This document shows positions 1-7,691 of a stretch of 64,000 nucleotides of DNA, piece after piece. Where the stretch lies: positions 124,001 to 188,000 of the forward strand of contig NZ_JACSPQ010000019.1 of the NCBI RefSeq assembly GCF_014837055.1, in the 5' to 3' direction. Below the pieces are notes generated by a model. The model made no database searches and had not been told where the DNA came from. It was given only the letters and a program-made list of their open reading frames with translations. The DNA comes from Phocaeicola faecium (GTDB lineage: Bacteria > Bacteroidota > Bacteroidia > Bacteroidales > Bacteroidaceae). The first letter of the stretch is position 1, and the number at the start of each line of letters is the position of its first letter. A program made the translations under genes and the position numbers.

Positions 1-516
1 ATAATACCGTTCCTTAACCGTATTTCCATATCCGTCTCCTACATTCCCTTCGTAATTGATGCGTTCCGTAATATCCACACATTCGGCTTTCCGGATAGGT
101 ACAATGGCGGGAACGGTTGTTTCGGCGGTTACGGTCTGATAGCCGTCGGCAGAGACTACGAGTCGGATACAATCTCCGGCTTTCGGCACGACGTGCGATT
201 TGAATACCGAATCCGGTACTTCATTGAGCGAATCTACCGGGAGGTATTGTCCCCATTCCATTTGTTCCCGGAACTCATCGTTAACATACAAATCGACGCG
301 AGCTTGCGGCAGGTTGGCGTAATGCTCTTCGTAAGGCTTGGTATCGGCGTAGAACCAAGTGTGTGTAACGCTCGCCATGATGGTAGAGTCGGACGAAATG
401 GCACTGTTGACCACGATAACCGGGTCGGGACGATATTTCTCCATGTCGATGTCTTTGTAACATGCGCTCAGCAGTAGCAGAGCAGCCGGCAAAATGTATA
501 TATCTCTCTTCTTCAT
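1..516 (-). CDS. DUF4249-type lipoprotein, 3' end cut by window edge
   Basis: Reading from the ATG at 516 gives a lipoprotein signal: MKKRD, a hydrophobic stretch and the lipobox LLSAC. An extracytoplasmic beta-rich chain (PDPVIVVNSAISSD, then DLYVNDEF) follows, typical of DUF4249 proteins. These are commonly encoded next to TonB-dependent receptors in Bacteroidetes and are thought to be surface or periplasmic partners of the receptor. Only the first 172 codons are present and no stop is reached. The gene starts 6 bp after the receptor stop codon, so it is the last visible gene of the sigma-FecR-receptor operon. Family assignment rests on pattern and context; the substrate is unknown. Confidence 0.72.
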   Translation of the reverse strand, partial: MKKRDIYILPAALLLLSACYKDIDMEKYRPDPVIVVNSAISSDSTIMASVTHTWFYADTKPYEEHYANLPQARVDLYVNDEFREQMEWGQYLPVDSLNEVPDSVFKSHVVPKAGDCIRLVVSADGYQTVTAETTVPAIVPIRKAECVDITERINYEGNVGDGYGNTVKERYY

Positions 517-522
517 ACTTTG

Positions 523-3234
523 TTAGAATTTAAGTGTATATGATACAGACGGAATAATAGGTATGAGGCGCAAGGTTTGGAATACGTTGGTAACATTATA
601 GTTTTCATCCCATTTCCACCGCTTTTGGATGCTGGCAGGAGCCATGTAGCAATAAGCGTTGTAGATGCTTACATTCCAGATTCCTGTTCTTCCTTTTTTC
701 AGGGGTTTATAAATATTGATGCCCAAGTCCAGCCTGTGGTAAGCGGGCAGGCGTACGTTGTTTCGTTTGGTATAATAATCCAGTCCGTTTTCGAAATAAT
801 AATCGGGCGGAACCAGTTCGCTGCCGGGAAATTGGACTCCCGGTGTGGTCGGGCTGATGCCTGTTCCTGCCCATCCTGTATAGCGGTCTCGTCCCAGTTC
901 ATAATAATTGTCGAACGAAACGGTTATGCGGTTGCCGGTCATGTACGTCCATGCGGCGTTTAGTTCCACTTTCTTGCTCACGCGCCAGTTGGCGGTGATA
1001 TTCACTTTGTGGCGGTTGTCAAACTTGGCAGGGAACCACTCTCCCTGATTGATGTCTTCAAAGCGGCGGTTGTTCCAACTGAGGGTATAGCTGATGACAC
1101 CGGTTATCTTCCCTTGTTCCTTGCGGGCTGTCAGTTCCATACCGTAAGACTTTCCTTTGCCGGCTGTCAGCTTGTTGCGCCAGTCTGATGTGGCAGAGAA
1201 TATGTTGTATCCGTCTTTATAGTCCAGTACATGATTCATCCATTTGTAGAATCCTTCCACGGCAAATGAGTAGGTGGGGGTCATACTGAAATAGACTCCT
1301 GCCGACAGTTGGTCGTTCTGTAACGGTTTGAACTCTCTGCCTACCGGAATCCAGCTGTCGGTGGGCAGGTCGATATAGCTTTCGTTGAGCTGATGGACGT
1401 ATTGGCTCATCCGTGCGTAAGAGGCTTTTACGCTTAGCCGAGGGCTGAGGCGGAATACGGTGTTGATTCGCGGTTCCCAGTTTGTGTACGTTTGTTGTTC
1501 CGCATGGTAGAGGCTGAACCGTAGCCCTCCGTTTACGATGAACCACGGGCAGACGTTCCACTCGTCTTCGGCATAAATCCCGGCTTCGTGGGCATACAGG
1601 ATTTCTTGGTTGTCGTTAAGAAGGATGCCTCCGCCGGCCGATGAACGGGTTTCATCGTAATCCGGACGGAACTTATGATAAGTATATAGTCCGCCGAACC
1701 GGATGTGATGACTTGTTGCAGGCTGGTAGCTGAAGTCGGCACGGAAACTGACGTCATCAATTCCGTTTGCGGTAGAAGTGCGGTAGAAAGTAGACTTGTC
1801 TTTCTCTTGGTTTTTTAGGTCTCGCCGGATGTCGGAGCGGTAATGGGTGTACGAAGCATTCAGCGTTCCGTACAGTTTGGGGCTGAGCGCATACGCCCAT
1901 CCGCCGAAAGCCGTCACGCTGCCCCAGTTCAGGCGGCTGATGTCTTCTTCTTTTGTCTGTTCGATTTCTTCTTTGGTTCCGCCTTTCAGGTAGTCTTTCC
2001 CCCAGTACACACCGGCAAATGCACGGCTGCGTGTGTTAAAATGGTGAGTCAGCTTGAAGTTTAAGTCGGTAAACGCATACCGTGCCACGGTTTTGCTCTT
2101 GCCTTCGCTCTTGGTGGCATTCCAGATAGCCAGCGCAGGAGCTGTCAGCACGTCGAACCACGAGCGCCGGAGGTTGAACTTGAAAGCTGTTTTTCCTTTG
2201 ACAATCGGTCCTTCCAAATTCAGACTGCCCGATGTCAGTCCCAATGTGGCACTGCCGTGATATTCGTTCAGGTTTCCGTCTTTCAGTTTCACATCGACCA
2301 CACTTGATATTCTCCCGCCGAAGCGTGCCGGGAATCCGGCTTTATAGAAATCCATTCCTTTAATGGCTTCTACGTTGAGTGCCGAAAACAGTCCGGCTAC
2401 ATGGTTCACCTGATAGATGGGACTTCCTTCAATCAGATAAAGGTTTTCATCCTTGTTTCCGCCTCTGACATACATGTCGGAAAATCCCGCCACACCGGGA
2501 GAAACGCCGGCTTGGGTTTGCATCACCTTTACGATGTCCGCCTCGCCAAACAGTACAGGCGTGCGTTTGATGTCGGAATAGTTGAATGTAACTTTGCCTA
2601 TTTGAGGGCTCTGCAACTGATTTTTGTCGAGAGAGGCGTTTATAACCACTTCTTCAAGCTGTTGGTTGAGCGATAAGTTGGCAGTAAGTGTAGTGTCTCG
2701 GTGCAGATACGGCACGTGAAAATGATATGCACCATATCCGATGTACGTAATTTCCAAATCGGTCTCACCTTCGTTCAGCGTCAGACTGAAAAAACCATGC
2801 TCGTTGGTAATTGTTCCTGTCTTCAGATTGGTTTCAACCACAGATGCCCCGATAAGTGATTCGCCGGATAGCTTGTCGCGCACGAAACCGCTCACCGTAA
2901 ATTTCTTCATTTTCTTTGGCTTTATGATAATGAACCGTCCTATCCGGTGATAGCTTATCGGAAGAATGGTACACAGTTTTTCGATACATGCCGTAAGGGG
3001 CGTTTGATGAAAATGGATGCTTATCGCAGGAAACTTTTCTAATTGCGACGATTCGTAAGAGAAAATAACGTCGGTTTGCTTCTCTAATTGGGCCAACACC
3101 TCGGTGATGGGTACACGGTTGGCACGCAGGTTAACCAGCGGTTCGTCCGTCGTACGGGCTTGGGCTTCCACGGTAAGGAAGCCAGCCAGTACGATTAGCA
3201 TCATTTGTACGTAAAAAGTGAAGCGTTTTGTCAT
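523..3234 (-). CDS. TonB-dependent outer-membrane receptor with FecA-type signalling domain
   Basis: 903 residues. After a signal peptide ending near AQA comes an STN (secretin/TonB short N-terminal) domain at about residues 30-110, then a carboxypeptidase-regulatory-like beta domain at about 112-200 (VSGFVRDKLSGESLIGASVV), a plug domain (about 205-330, with VMQTQAGVSPGVAGFSDMYV) and a 22-strand-type barrel ending in the aromatic YTLKF. The STN domain is what FecA-like receptors use to contact a FecR anti-sigma factor, and the fecR-like gene lies directly upstream with a 4-bp ATGA overlap. Expected role: energy-dependent import of a ligand across the outer membrane coupled to signalling. The substrate (siderophore, peptide or glycan) cannot be told from the sequence. 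Confidence 0.92.
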   Translation of the reverse strand: MTKRFTFYVQMMLIVLAGFLTVEAQARTTDEPLVNLRANRVPITEVLAQLEKQTDVIFSYESSQLEKFPAISIHFHQTPLTACIEKLCTILPISYHRIGRFIIIKPKKMKKFTVSGFVRDKLSGESLIGASVVETNLKTGTITNEHGFFSLTLNEGETDLEITYIGYGAYHFHVPYLHRDTTLTANLSLNQQLEEVVINASLDKNQLQSPQIGKVTFNYSDIKRTPVLFGEADIVKVMQTQAGVSPGVAGFSDMYVRGGNKDENLYLIEGSPIYQVNHVAGLFSALNVEAIKGMDFYKAGFPARFGGRISSVVDVKLKDGNLNEYHGSATLGLTSGSLNLEGPIVKGKTAFKFNLRRSWFDVLTAPALAIWNATKSEGKSKTVARYAFTDLNFKLTHHFNTRSRAFAGVYWGKDYLKGGTKEEIEQTKEEDISRLNWGSVTAFGGWAYALSPKLYGTLNASYTHYRSDIRRDLKNQEKDKSTFYRTSTANGIDDVSFRADFSYQPATSHHIRFGGLYTYHKFRPDYDETRSSAGGGILLNDNQEILYAHEAGIYAEDEWNVCPWFIVNGGLRFSLYHAEQQTYTNWEPRINTVFRLSPRLSVKASYARMSQYVHQLNESYIDLPTDSWIPVGREFKPLQNDQLSAGVYFSMTPTYSFAVEGFYKWMNHVLDYKDGYNIFSATSDWRNKLTAGKGKSYGMELTARKEQGKITGVISYTLSWNNRRFEDINQGEWFPAKFDNRHKVNITANWRVSKKVELNAAWTYMTGNRITVSFDNYYELGRDRYTGWAGTGISPTTPGVQFPGSELVPPDYYFENGLDYYTKRNNVRLPAYHRLDLGINIYKPLKKGRTGIWNVSIYNAYCYMAPASIQKRWKWDENYNVTNVFQTLRLIPIIPSVSYTLKF

Positions 3235-4064
3235 GGCTCTACTGATAAATGAGTGTCAAGTGTTTGGTTGATGATGTGAATTATGTCTGTTAATTGCATT
3301 TCGTTGAAGTCAGAAGTCAGAAACAGTTCCTCTTCGGGTATGCCTGTGATAGAACAGCCGTAGAGTTTTTCCAACTCGTCGACTACCTGACGCAGCGGCG
3401 TATGCCGGTAAGTAAGCCGATGAGTTTTCCATGCCAGTTCGTTACGGCTTGCAGCTTTGGTAACCCGGATATTTCCGTCTTTCTGTCCTACGGCACGCAT
3501 GTCGGCGGTCAGGTCGCAATACGATTTCCCGGTGCTGAAACGAACTTTTCCCGAAGCCACGAAAGCGGTTGTACTGTCGGTAGCTGCCTCTACCTGAAAC
3601 TGCGTACCCAGCACCTGTATCGTAACCGTGGGCGTTGCTACACGGAAAGGGTGGTCGGCTTCGTGGTGTACGGCAAAATAAGCCTTGCCCGACAGTTCTA
3701 CACGGCGTTCATCCTTCCCAAAGCAGAGTCGGTCGTAACGCAGGCTGCTTCCGGGCGACAGCGTGATGTTGCTTTGGTCGGGTAAGAAAAGCTCTCGCGG
3801 TTTTGCGTCTGCCGTCACGATAACCCAGTCGGTGTGCAGGCGGTTCCAGTAGTAAGTCATCCCGATTAAGATTCCTGCAAAAACGGCTGCTGCTGCCACG
3901 GTGCGGTAAATCCACATCCGGCGGGAAGTCTTGCGGTCTCGGCGCAGATGAGGCAGGATTTTCTTCCACGCCTCCGACGTATTGTTTTTGTTTTCGCGGT
4001 AGAAGCGGCTGACGAAGCGCAGGCTCTCTTCTTCCGGCGTCAATGGGTCATGCTGATTTTTCAT
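3231..4064 (-). CDS. FecR-family anti-sigma factor
   Basis: 277 residues with one membrane segment (about residues 53-72, TVAAAAVFAGILIGMTYYW), a cytoplasmic N-terminus that should bind the sigma factor, and a periplasmic FecR domain (ELSGKAYFAVHHEADHPFRV and VLGTQFQVEA are typical) followed by the C-terminal region that meets the receptor STN domain. It lies between the sigma gene (86 bp upstream) and the receptor gene (4-bp overlap), the standard order for this three-part trans-envelope switch. Expected role: holds the sigma factor until the receptor is occupied. Confidence 0.93.
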   Translation of the reverse strand: MKNQHDPLTPEEESLRFVSRFYRENKNNTSEAWKKILPHLRRDRKTSRRMWIYRTVAAAAVFAGILIGMTYYWNRLHTDWVIVTADAKPRELFLPDQSNITLSPGSSLRYDRLCFGKDERRVELSGKAYFAVHHEADHPFRVATPTVTIQVLGTQFQVEAATDSTTAFVASGKVRFSTGKSYCDLTADMRAVGQKDGNIRVTKAASRNELAWKTHRLTYRHTPLRQVVDELEKLYGCSITGIPEEELFLTSDFNEMQLTDIIHIINQTLDTHLSVEP

Positions 4065-4150
4065 AATCTTATCTTGTTAGGTAATTTCTGTATGCCTTTT
4101 GTTGATAAGACCCGTTTTTTTGAAAAATCCCCTATCCGGAATATCAGATT

Positions 4151-4654
4151 TTATGAAAAAAAGAAAAGATAGATTCGGATGGCGGTATTACGCAAGGTTT
4201 TCAGTGCAGCGGCTATCTGATTTTCCACCGTTTTAATCGAAATATTCAGCTCTTCCGCTATTTCTTGGTAAGATAATCCGTCGCGCTTCGCCAGTAAGAA
4301 AATTTGTTTCCGCTTTTGAGGCAGGCGGTCAATGGCAGTCCAAAGTTGGGCATCGCGCTCCGAGCGCACGATTTGCTCTTCTTCGCTCGGTTCCTGCTCT
4401 TTGCAGTTTTCTTCGCACGCTTCTTCTGCATGAGGTGTGCGGTAGTCTAAGCAGTTGTTGCGCACCGTCCGGTAAAGATATGCCTTCAGGCTGCAAATGT
4501 TTTTCCCTTCGTTGAGTTTATCCCATGTGTCGATAAACGCCTGTTGAACGATGTCTTCGGCATCGTCGATATTCTCGGTGTAGCGCAGGGCATACATCGT
4601 AAGCGGGCGGTAATAACACCGGAAACTTGTTTCAAACTCAGCTATGCTTATCAT
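4151..4654 (-). CDS. ECF RNA polymerase sigma factor (FecI/RpoE-like)
   Basis: 167 residues with sigma region 2 (YALRYTENIDDAEDIVQQAF, about 17-36) and region 4 (LPQKRKQIFLLAKRDGLSYQ with the helix-turn-helix near residues 130-155). It lacks regions 1 and 3, as expected for an ECF sigma factor of the Bacteroidetes FecI type. It is the first gene of the operon that continues into the FecR, TonB receptor and DUF4249-type genes, so it probably activates its own operon when the receptor binds ligand. Confidence 0.94.
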   Translation of the reverse strand: MISIAEFETSFRCYYRPLTMYALRYTENIDDAEDIVQQAFIDTWDKLNEGKNICSLKAYLYRTVRNNCLDYRTPHAEEACEENCKEQEPSEEEQIVRSERDAQLWTAIDRLPQKRKQIFLLAKRDGLSYQEIAEELNISIKTVENQIAAALKTLRNTAIRIYLFFFS

Positions 4655-4754
4655 GGTTAATCGGATAAATTGCCGACAAAAATAAGGAATACTTTTGATT
4701 CGGAAAGTAAAGGGATGAGGCTTTTCGGTGACTTTTTAGAAAATAGATTCGGAA

Positions 4755-4850
4755 CCCTGAAAATTCTATGCGAAAGACTTGTCGGTCCATGCGGAAGAGT
4801 AAGCCAACTCATGCGGTAGTTTTGGGTAACGCATCCGCATGAGTTTTTTT
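4755..4850 (+). repeat. Dispersed intergenic repeat, copy A, with terminator-like hairpin
   Basis: Starts with CCTGAAAATTCTA, continues with GAAAGAC and CATGCGGAAGAG, and ends in a hairpin: 11-bp perfect arms AACTCATGCGG (4806-4816) and CCGCATGAGTT (4835-4845) followed by T residues. It shares these words with copies B-E elsewhere in this window (9,967; 16,450; 22,101; 29,830). It lies in the space between the divergent sigma gene and nitrogen operon. It could be a decayed mobile repeat, a bidirectional terminator or a small RNA. Confidence 0.55.
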
Positions 4851-4973
4851 GAATATGCGGTATGATATTATGATGTTAAAATAGGGATGTTTTGTTTTAA
4901 TATATAACAATAATAAGTGTATTTATAACAATATGAAACTTTACCTATTTTTTTATCAAAAATACACCCAATA

Positions 4974-5006
4974 TTTGTTTTTATAAATCAAAAAGATGTA
5001 ATTTTG
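4974..5006 (+). promoter_or_regulatory. Bacteroides-type promoter of the nitrogen operon
   Basis: TTTG at 4974-4977 and TAATTTTG at 4999-5006, separated by 21 bases. This matches the Bacteroides -33/-7 consensus (TTTG, about 19-21 bases, TAnnTTTG). Transcription would start near 5,013 and leave a leader of roughly 110 bases before the ATG at 5122. The rest of the 467-bp gap (4655-5121) is AT-rich and I see no gene in it. Confidence 0.72.
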
Positions 5007-5121
5007 TGCTGTTGATAAACAAACAGAAAGTAAATACTTAAATATATATATCAAAAAGAAAAAAGCAACACAAAGACGTTATATAGTGAAGTAAAATGGG
5101 TATTAACTAAAGCTGAAAGCA

Positions 5122-5850
5122 ATGAAAAAAGAGAGTTTGCAGAAAACGAAAATGTTGGCAGCAGTGCTGCTGCTTGCTGCTCCCGTAGTTGCAGGGGCTC
5201 AGGAACATGTAGAGGCAGATCTCGGTGCCGACCTTGTTAGCGGCTACCTCTGGCGTGGGCAAGATTTAGGTAACGTGAGCATCCAGCCGTCGGTATCGGT
5301 AAGCTATAAGGGCTTTTCGCTGGGGGCATGGGGCTCGGTAGGGCTGGATAAAGACGATACGAAGGAGATTGACCTGACTGTGGGCTATGCCGCGGGGGGC
5401 TTCAGCGTGTCGGTCACGGATTATTGGACGGACGGGGGCGCGGGGTATTTCCATTACGGGGCGCGGAACACGCGGCATGTGTTTGAGGCGCAGGTGGGCT
5501 ATGACTTGGGCTTTCTGGCGGTGAACTGGTATACGAACTTTGCCGGAAACGACGGCGTTACCCGAAGCGGCGCACGGGCGTATTCTTCGTACTTCTCGGT
5601 GGCGGCGCCGTTCCGCTGGGGCGGGCTGGAGTGGTCGGCCGAGGTGGGCGCGGTGCCGTGGGAGACGGATTTCTATAATGCCACTGCCGGCGGCAGGGCT
5701 GGGGCGGGGGGCTTCGAGGTGGCAAGCGTGAGCCTTGAGGCTGCCAAGAGCCTGAAGATAACCGACAGCTATTCGCTGCCGCTGTTTGCACGGGTTATCT
5801 GGAACCCGGCGACGGAGGGGGCTTATTTCGTGTTCGGGGTGAGCCTTTAA
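5122..5850 (+). CDS. Outer-membrane beta-barrel protein (TorF/porin-like) of the nitrogen operon
   Basis: 242 residues. A signal peptide (about 1-26, cleaved after VAGAQ) is followed by alternating amphipathic strands rich in Gly and aromatic residues (LVSGYLWRGQDLG, VSVSYKGFSLGAWGSVGLD) ending in FVFGVSL, as in small outer-membrane barrels of the TorF-like putative porin group. It is first in an operon with PII, Amt and GlnN, so a role in outer-membrane passage of ammonium or another nitrogen source is likely but inferred. The coding sequence is much richer in G+C than the leader and than genes such as sdhA. Confidence 0.75.
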   Translation: MKKESLQKTKMLAAVLLLAAPVVAGAQEHVEADLGADLVSGYLWRGQDLGNVSIQPSVSVSYKGFSLGAWGSVGLDKDDTKEIDLTVGYAAGGFSVSVTDYWTDGGAGYFHYGARNTRHVFEAQVGYDLGFLAVNWYTNFAGNDGVTRSGARAYSSYFSVAAPFRWGGLEWSAEVGAVPWETDFYNATAGGRAGAGGFEVASVSLEAAKSLKITDSYSLPLFARVIWNPATEGAYFVFGVSL

Positions 5851-5970
5851 GAGAGGGAGAGTTTTCAAGGTAACGGGCAGGGTGGCGGCACCCGCTTGAG
5901 GGAAAAAAGATGGTTAGGATAACGTTTTTATAATACAGCGGAATACAAAATACAAATACACTACACAGCA

Positions 5971-6327
5971 ATGAAAAAAATTGAAGCTATTATTCGCAGA
6001 AGCCGTTTTGAGGATGTGAAGGAGGCGCTGCTGGCGGCCGGCATCGAATGGTTTTCTTATTATGACGTGCGGGGCGTGGGCAAGACAAGGCAGGGCCGCG
6101 TTTACCGGGGGGTGGTTTACGACACCAGCTCGATAGAGCGCATCCTCGTCTCGATCGTGGTGCGCGAGAAAAACGTGGAGAAGACCGTGCAGGCGGTGCT
6201 CAGGGCGGCGCGCACGGGCGAGATAGGCGACGGGCGCATCTTTATAACTCCGGTGGAGGATTCGATCCGCATCCGCACGGGCGAGCGCGGCGACATCGCG
6301 CTGTATAACGCCGAGCAGGAGGAGTGA
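5971..6327 (+). CDS. glnK: PII nitrogen regulatory protein
   Basis: 118 residues of the PII family. The N-terminus MKKIEAIIR, the T-loop with VYRGVVYDT (Tyr50 aligning with the uridylylated Tyr51 of enteric PII) and the C-terminal signature (TGEIGDGRIFITPVED) are all present. PII trimers bind ATP/ADP and 2-oxoglutarate and plug the ammonium channel when nitrogen is plentiful. The gene lies immediately upstream of the ammonium transporter gene, the usual glnK-amtB pairing. Whether the tyrosine is modified in this lineage is not known from the sequence. Confidence 0.93.
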   Translation: MKKIEAIIRRSRFEDVKEALLAAGIEWFSYYDVRGVGKTRQGRVYRGVVYDTSSIERILVSIVVREKNVEKTVQAVLRAARTGEIGDGRIFITPVEDSIRIRTGERGDIALYNAEQEE

Positions 6328-6373
6328 CGGGAGGAAGCAGTAACGAGGTATTAACGACTAAACGGAAAAAATT

Positions 6374-7636
6374 ATGGACACAAACACAATTCTTGATACA
6401 GGAAACACCGCATGGATGATTGTTTCGACGATTCTGGTACTGTTAATGACGATTCCGGGCATCGCCCTGTTCTACGGGGGGCTGGTGCGCCAGAAAAACG
6501 TGTTGAGCGTCATCATGCAGTGTGTGGTGATAGTAGGGGTGGTGAGCATCTTATGGGTGGCTTTCGGCTACAGCTTGGTGTTCGGGACAAGCCTGACGGA
6601 CAGCGGGAGCGGCTGGGGATGGCTGGCAGGAGGGTTCGACAAGGTGATGCTGCGCGGCATAACGCCCTCCACGCTCTCGGCGGGGCGCATCCCCGAACTG
6701 GTTTTCGTATTGTTCCAGTGCATGTTTGCCGTCATCACGCCGGCGCTCATACTGGGGGCTTTTGCCGAACGTGTGAAGTTCGCGGGGTTCCTCTTGTTTA
6801 CCGTGCTGTGGAGCGTGCTGGTGTATATGCCGATGGCGCACTGGGTGTGGGGCGGAGGATTCCTGCAGCAGATGGGCGCCATCGACTTTGCCGGGGGCAC
6901 GGTGGTGCATATCAATGCCGGCATATCGGCGCTGGTGATGGCGGTCATGGCGGGCCGGCGGAGCGGTTACAGGCCGGGGCAGCCCATGTCGCCGCATAAC
7001 ATCACCTTCGTGTTCATGGGCACGGCGTTCTTGTGGCTGGGGTGGTTCGGCTTCAATGCCGGAAGCGGGCTGCAGGCCGACGGCATAGCCGCCAACGCTT
7101 TCCTTGTGACGCATGTGGCCACGTGTGTGGCGGCGCTGACGTGGATGGCGGTCGACTGGATTCACAACCGGAAGCCCACCACCATCGGGGCATGTACGGG
7201 CGCGGTGTCGGGGCTGGTGGCCATTACGCCGGCGGCGGGCACGGCGGACCTCCTCGGCGCGTTCTTCATCGGGCTGATCACACCCATCGTGTGTTTCTAC
7301 ATGGTGGCGGTCATCAAGCCGCGCTTCAAGTATGATGACACGCTCGACGCTTTCGGCGTGCACGGCATAGGGGGCATCGTGGGGTCGGTACTTACGGGAG
7401 TGTTTGCCACGCAGGCGATAACGGGCGAAGGCGGCGTGCAGGGCGCGCTGTATGGCGACTGGCACCAGTTATGGGTACAGGTGGCCGCCACGGTGGTTTC
7501 GGTGGCGTTCAGCGGGGTGATGACTTTCATCCTCTTCAAGGTGGTCGACCGTCTGGTGGGCGTCCGCGTAGACAGGCGTGTGGAAGAAGAAGGGCTCGAC
7601 ATTTACGAACACGGGGAGTCGGCTTACAACCATTAG
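6374..7636 (+). CDS. amtB: Ammonium transporter (Amt/MEP/Rh family)
   Basis: 420 residues with about eleven hydrophobic helices. The family signature IDFAGGTVVHINAGISALV and the second pore histidine in FGVHGIGGIVGS are present. An inner-membrane channel for ammonium, normally gated by the PII protein encoded 46 bp upstream. The N-terminus TGNTAWMIVSTILVLLMT lacks an obvious cleaved signal, which is common in this group. It is followed by glnN at a 55-bp spacing, so uptake and assimilation are encoded together. Confidence 0.96.
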   Translation: MDTNTILDTGNTAWMIVSTILVLLMTIPGIALFYGGLVRQKNVLSVIMQCVVIVGVVSILWVAFGYSLVFGTSLTDSGSGWGWLAGGFDKVMLRGITPSTLSAGRIPELVFVLFQCMFAVITPALILGAFAERVKFAGFLLFTVLWSVLVYMPMAHWVWGGGFLQQMGAIDFAGGTVVHINAGISALVMAVMAGRRSGYRPGQPMSPHNITFVFMGTAFLWLGWFGFNAGSGLQADGIAANAFLVTHVATCVAALTWMAVDWIHNRKPTTIGACTGAVSGLVAITPAAGTADLLGAFFIGLITPIVCFYMVAVIKPRFKYDDTLDAFGVHGIGGIVGSVLTGVFATQAITGEGGVQGALYGDWHQLWVQVAATVVSVAFSGVMTFILFKVVDRLVGVRVDRRVEEEGLDIYEHGESAYNH

Positions 7637-7691
7637 GAAAGTGTATAATATCAAACAAATACGGTAAAATCAACTAAAAAGAGAGGTATTT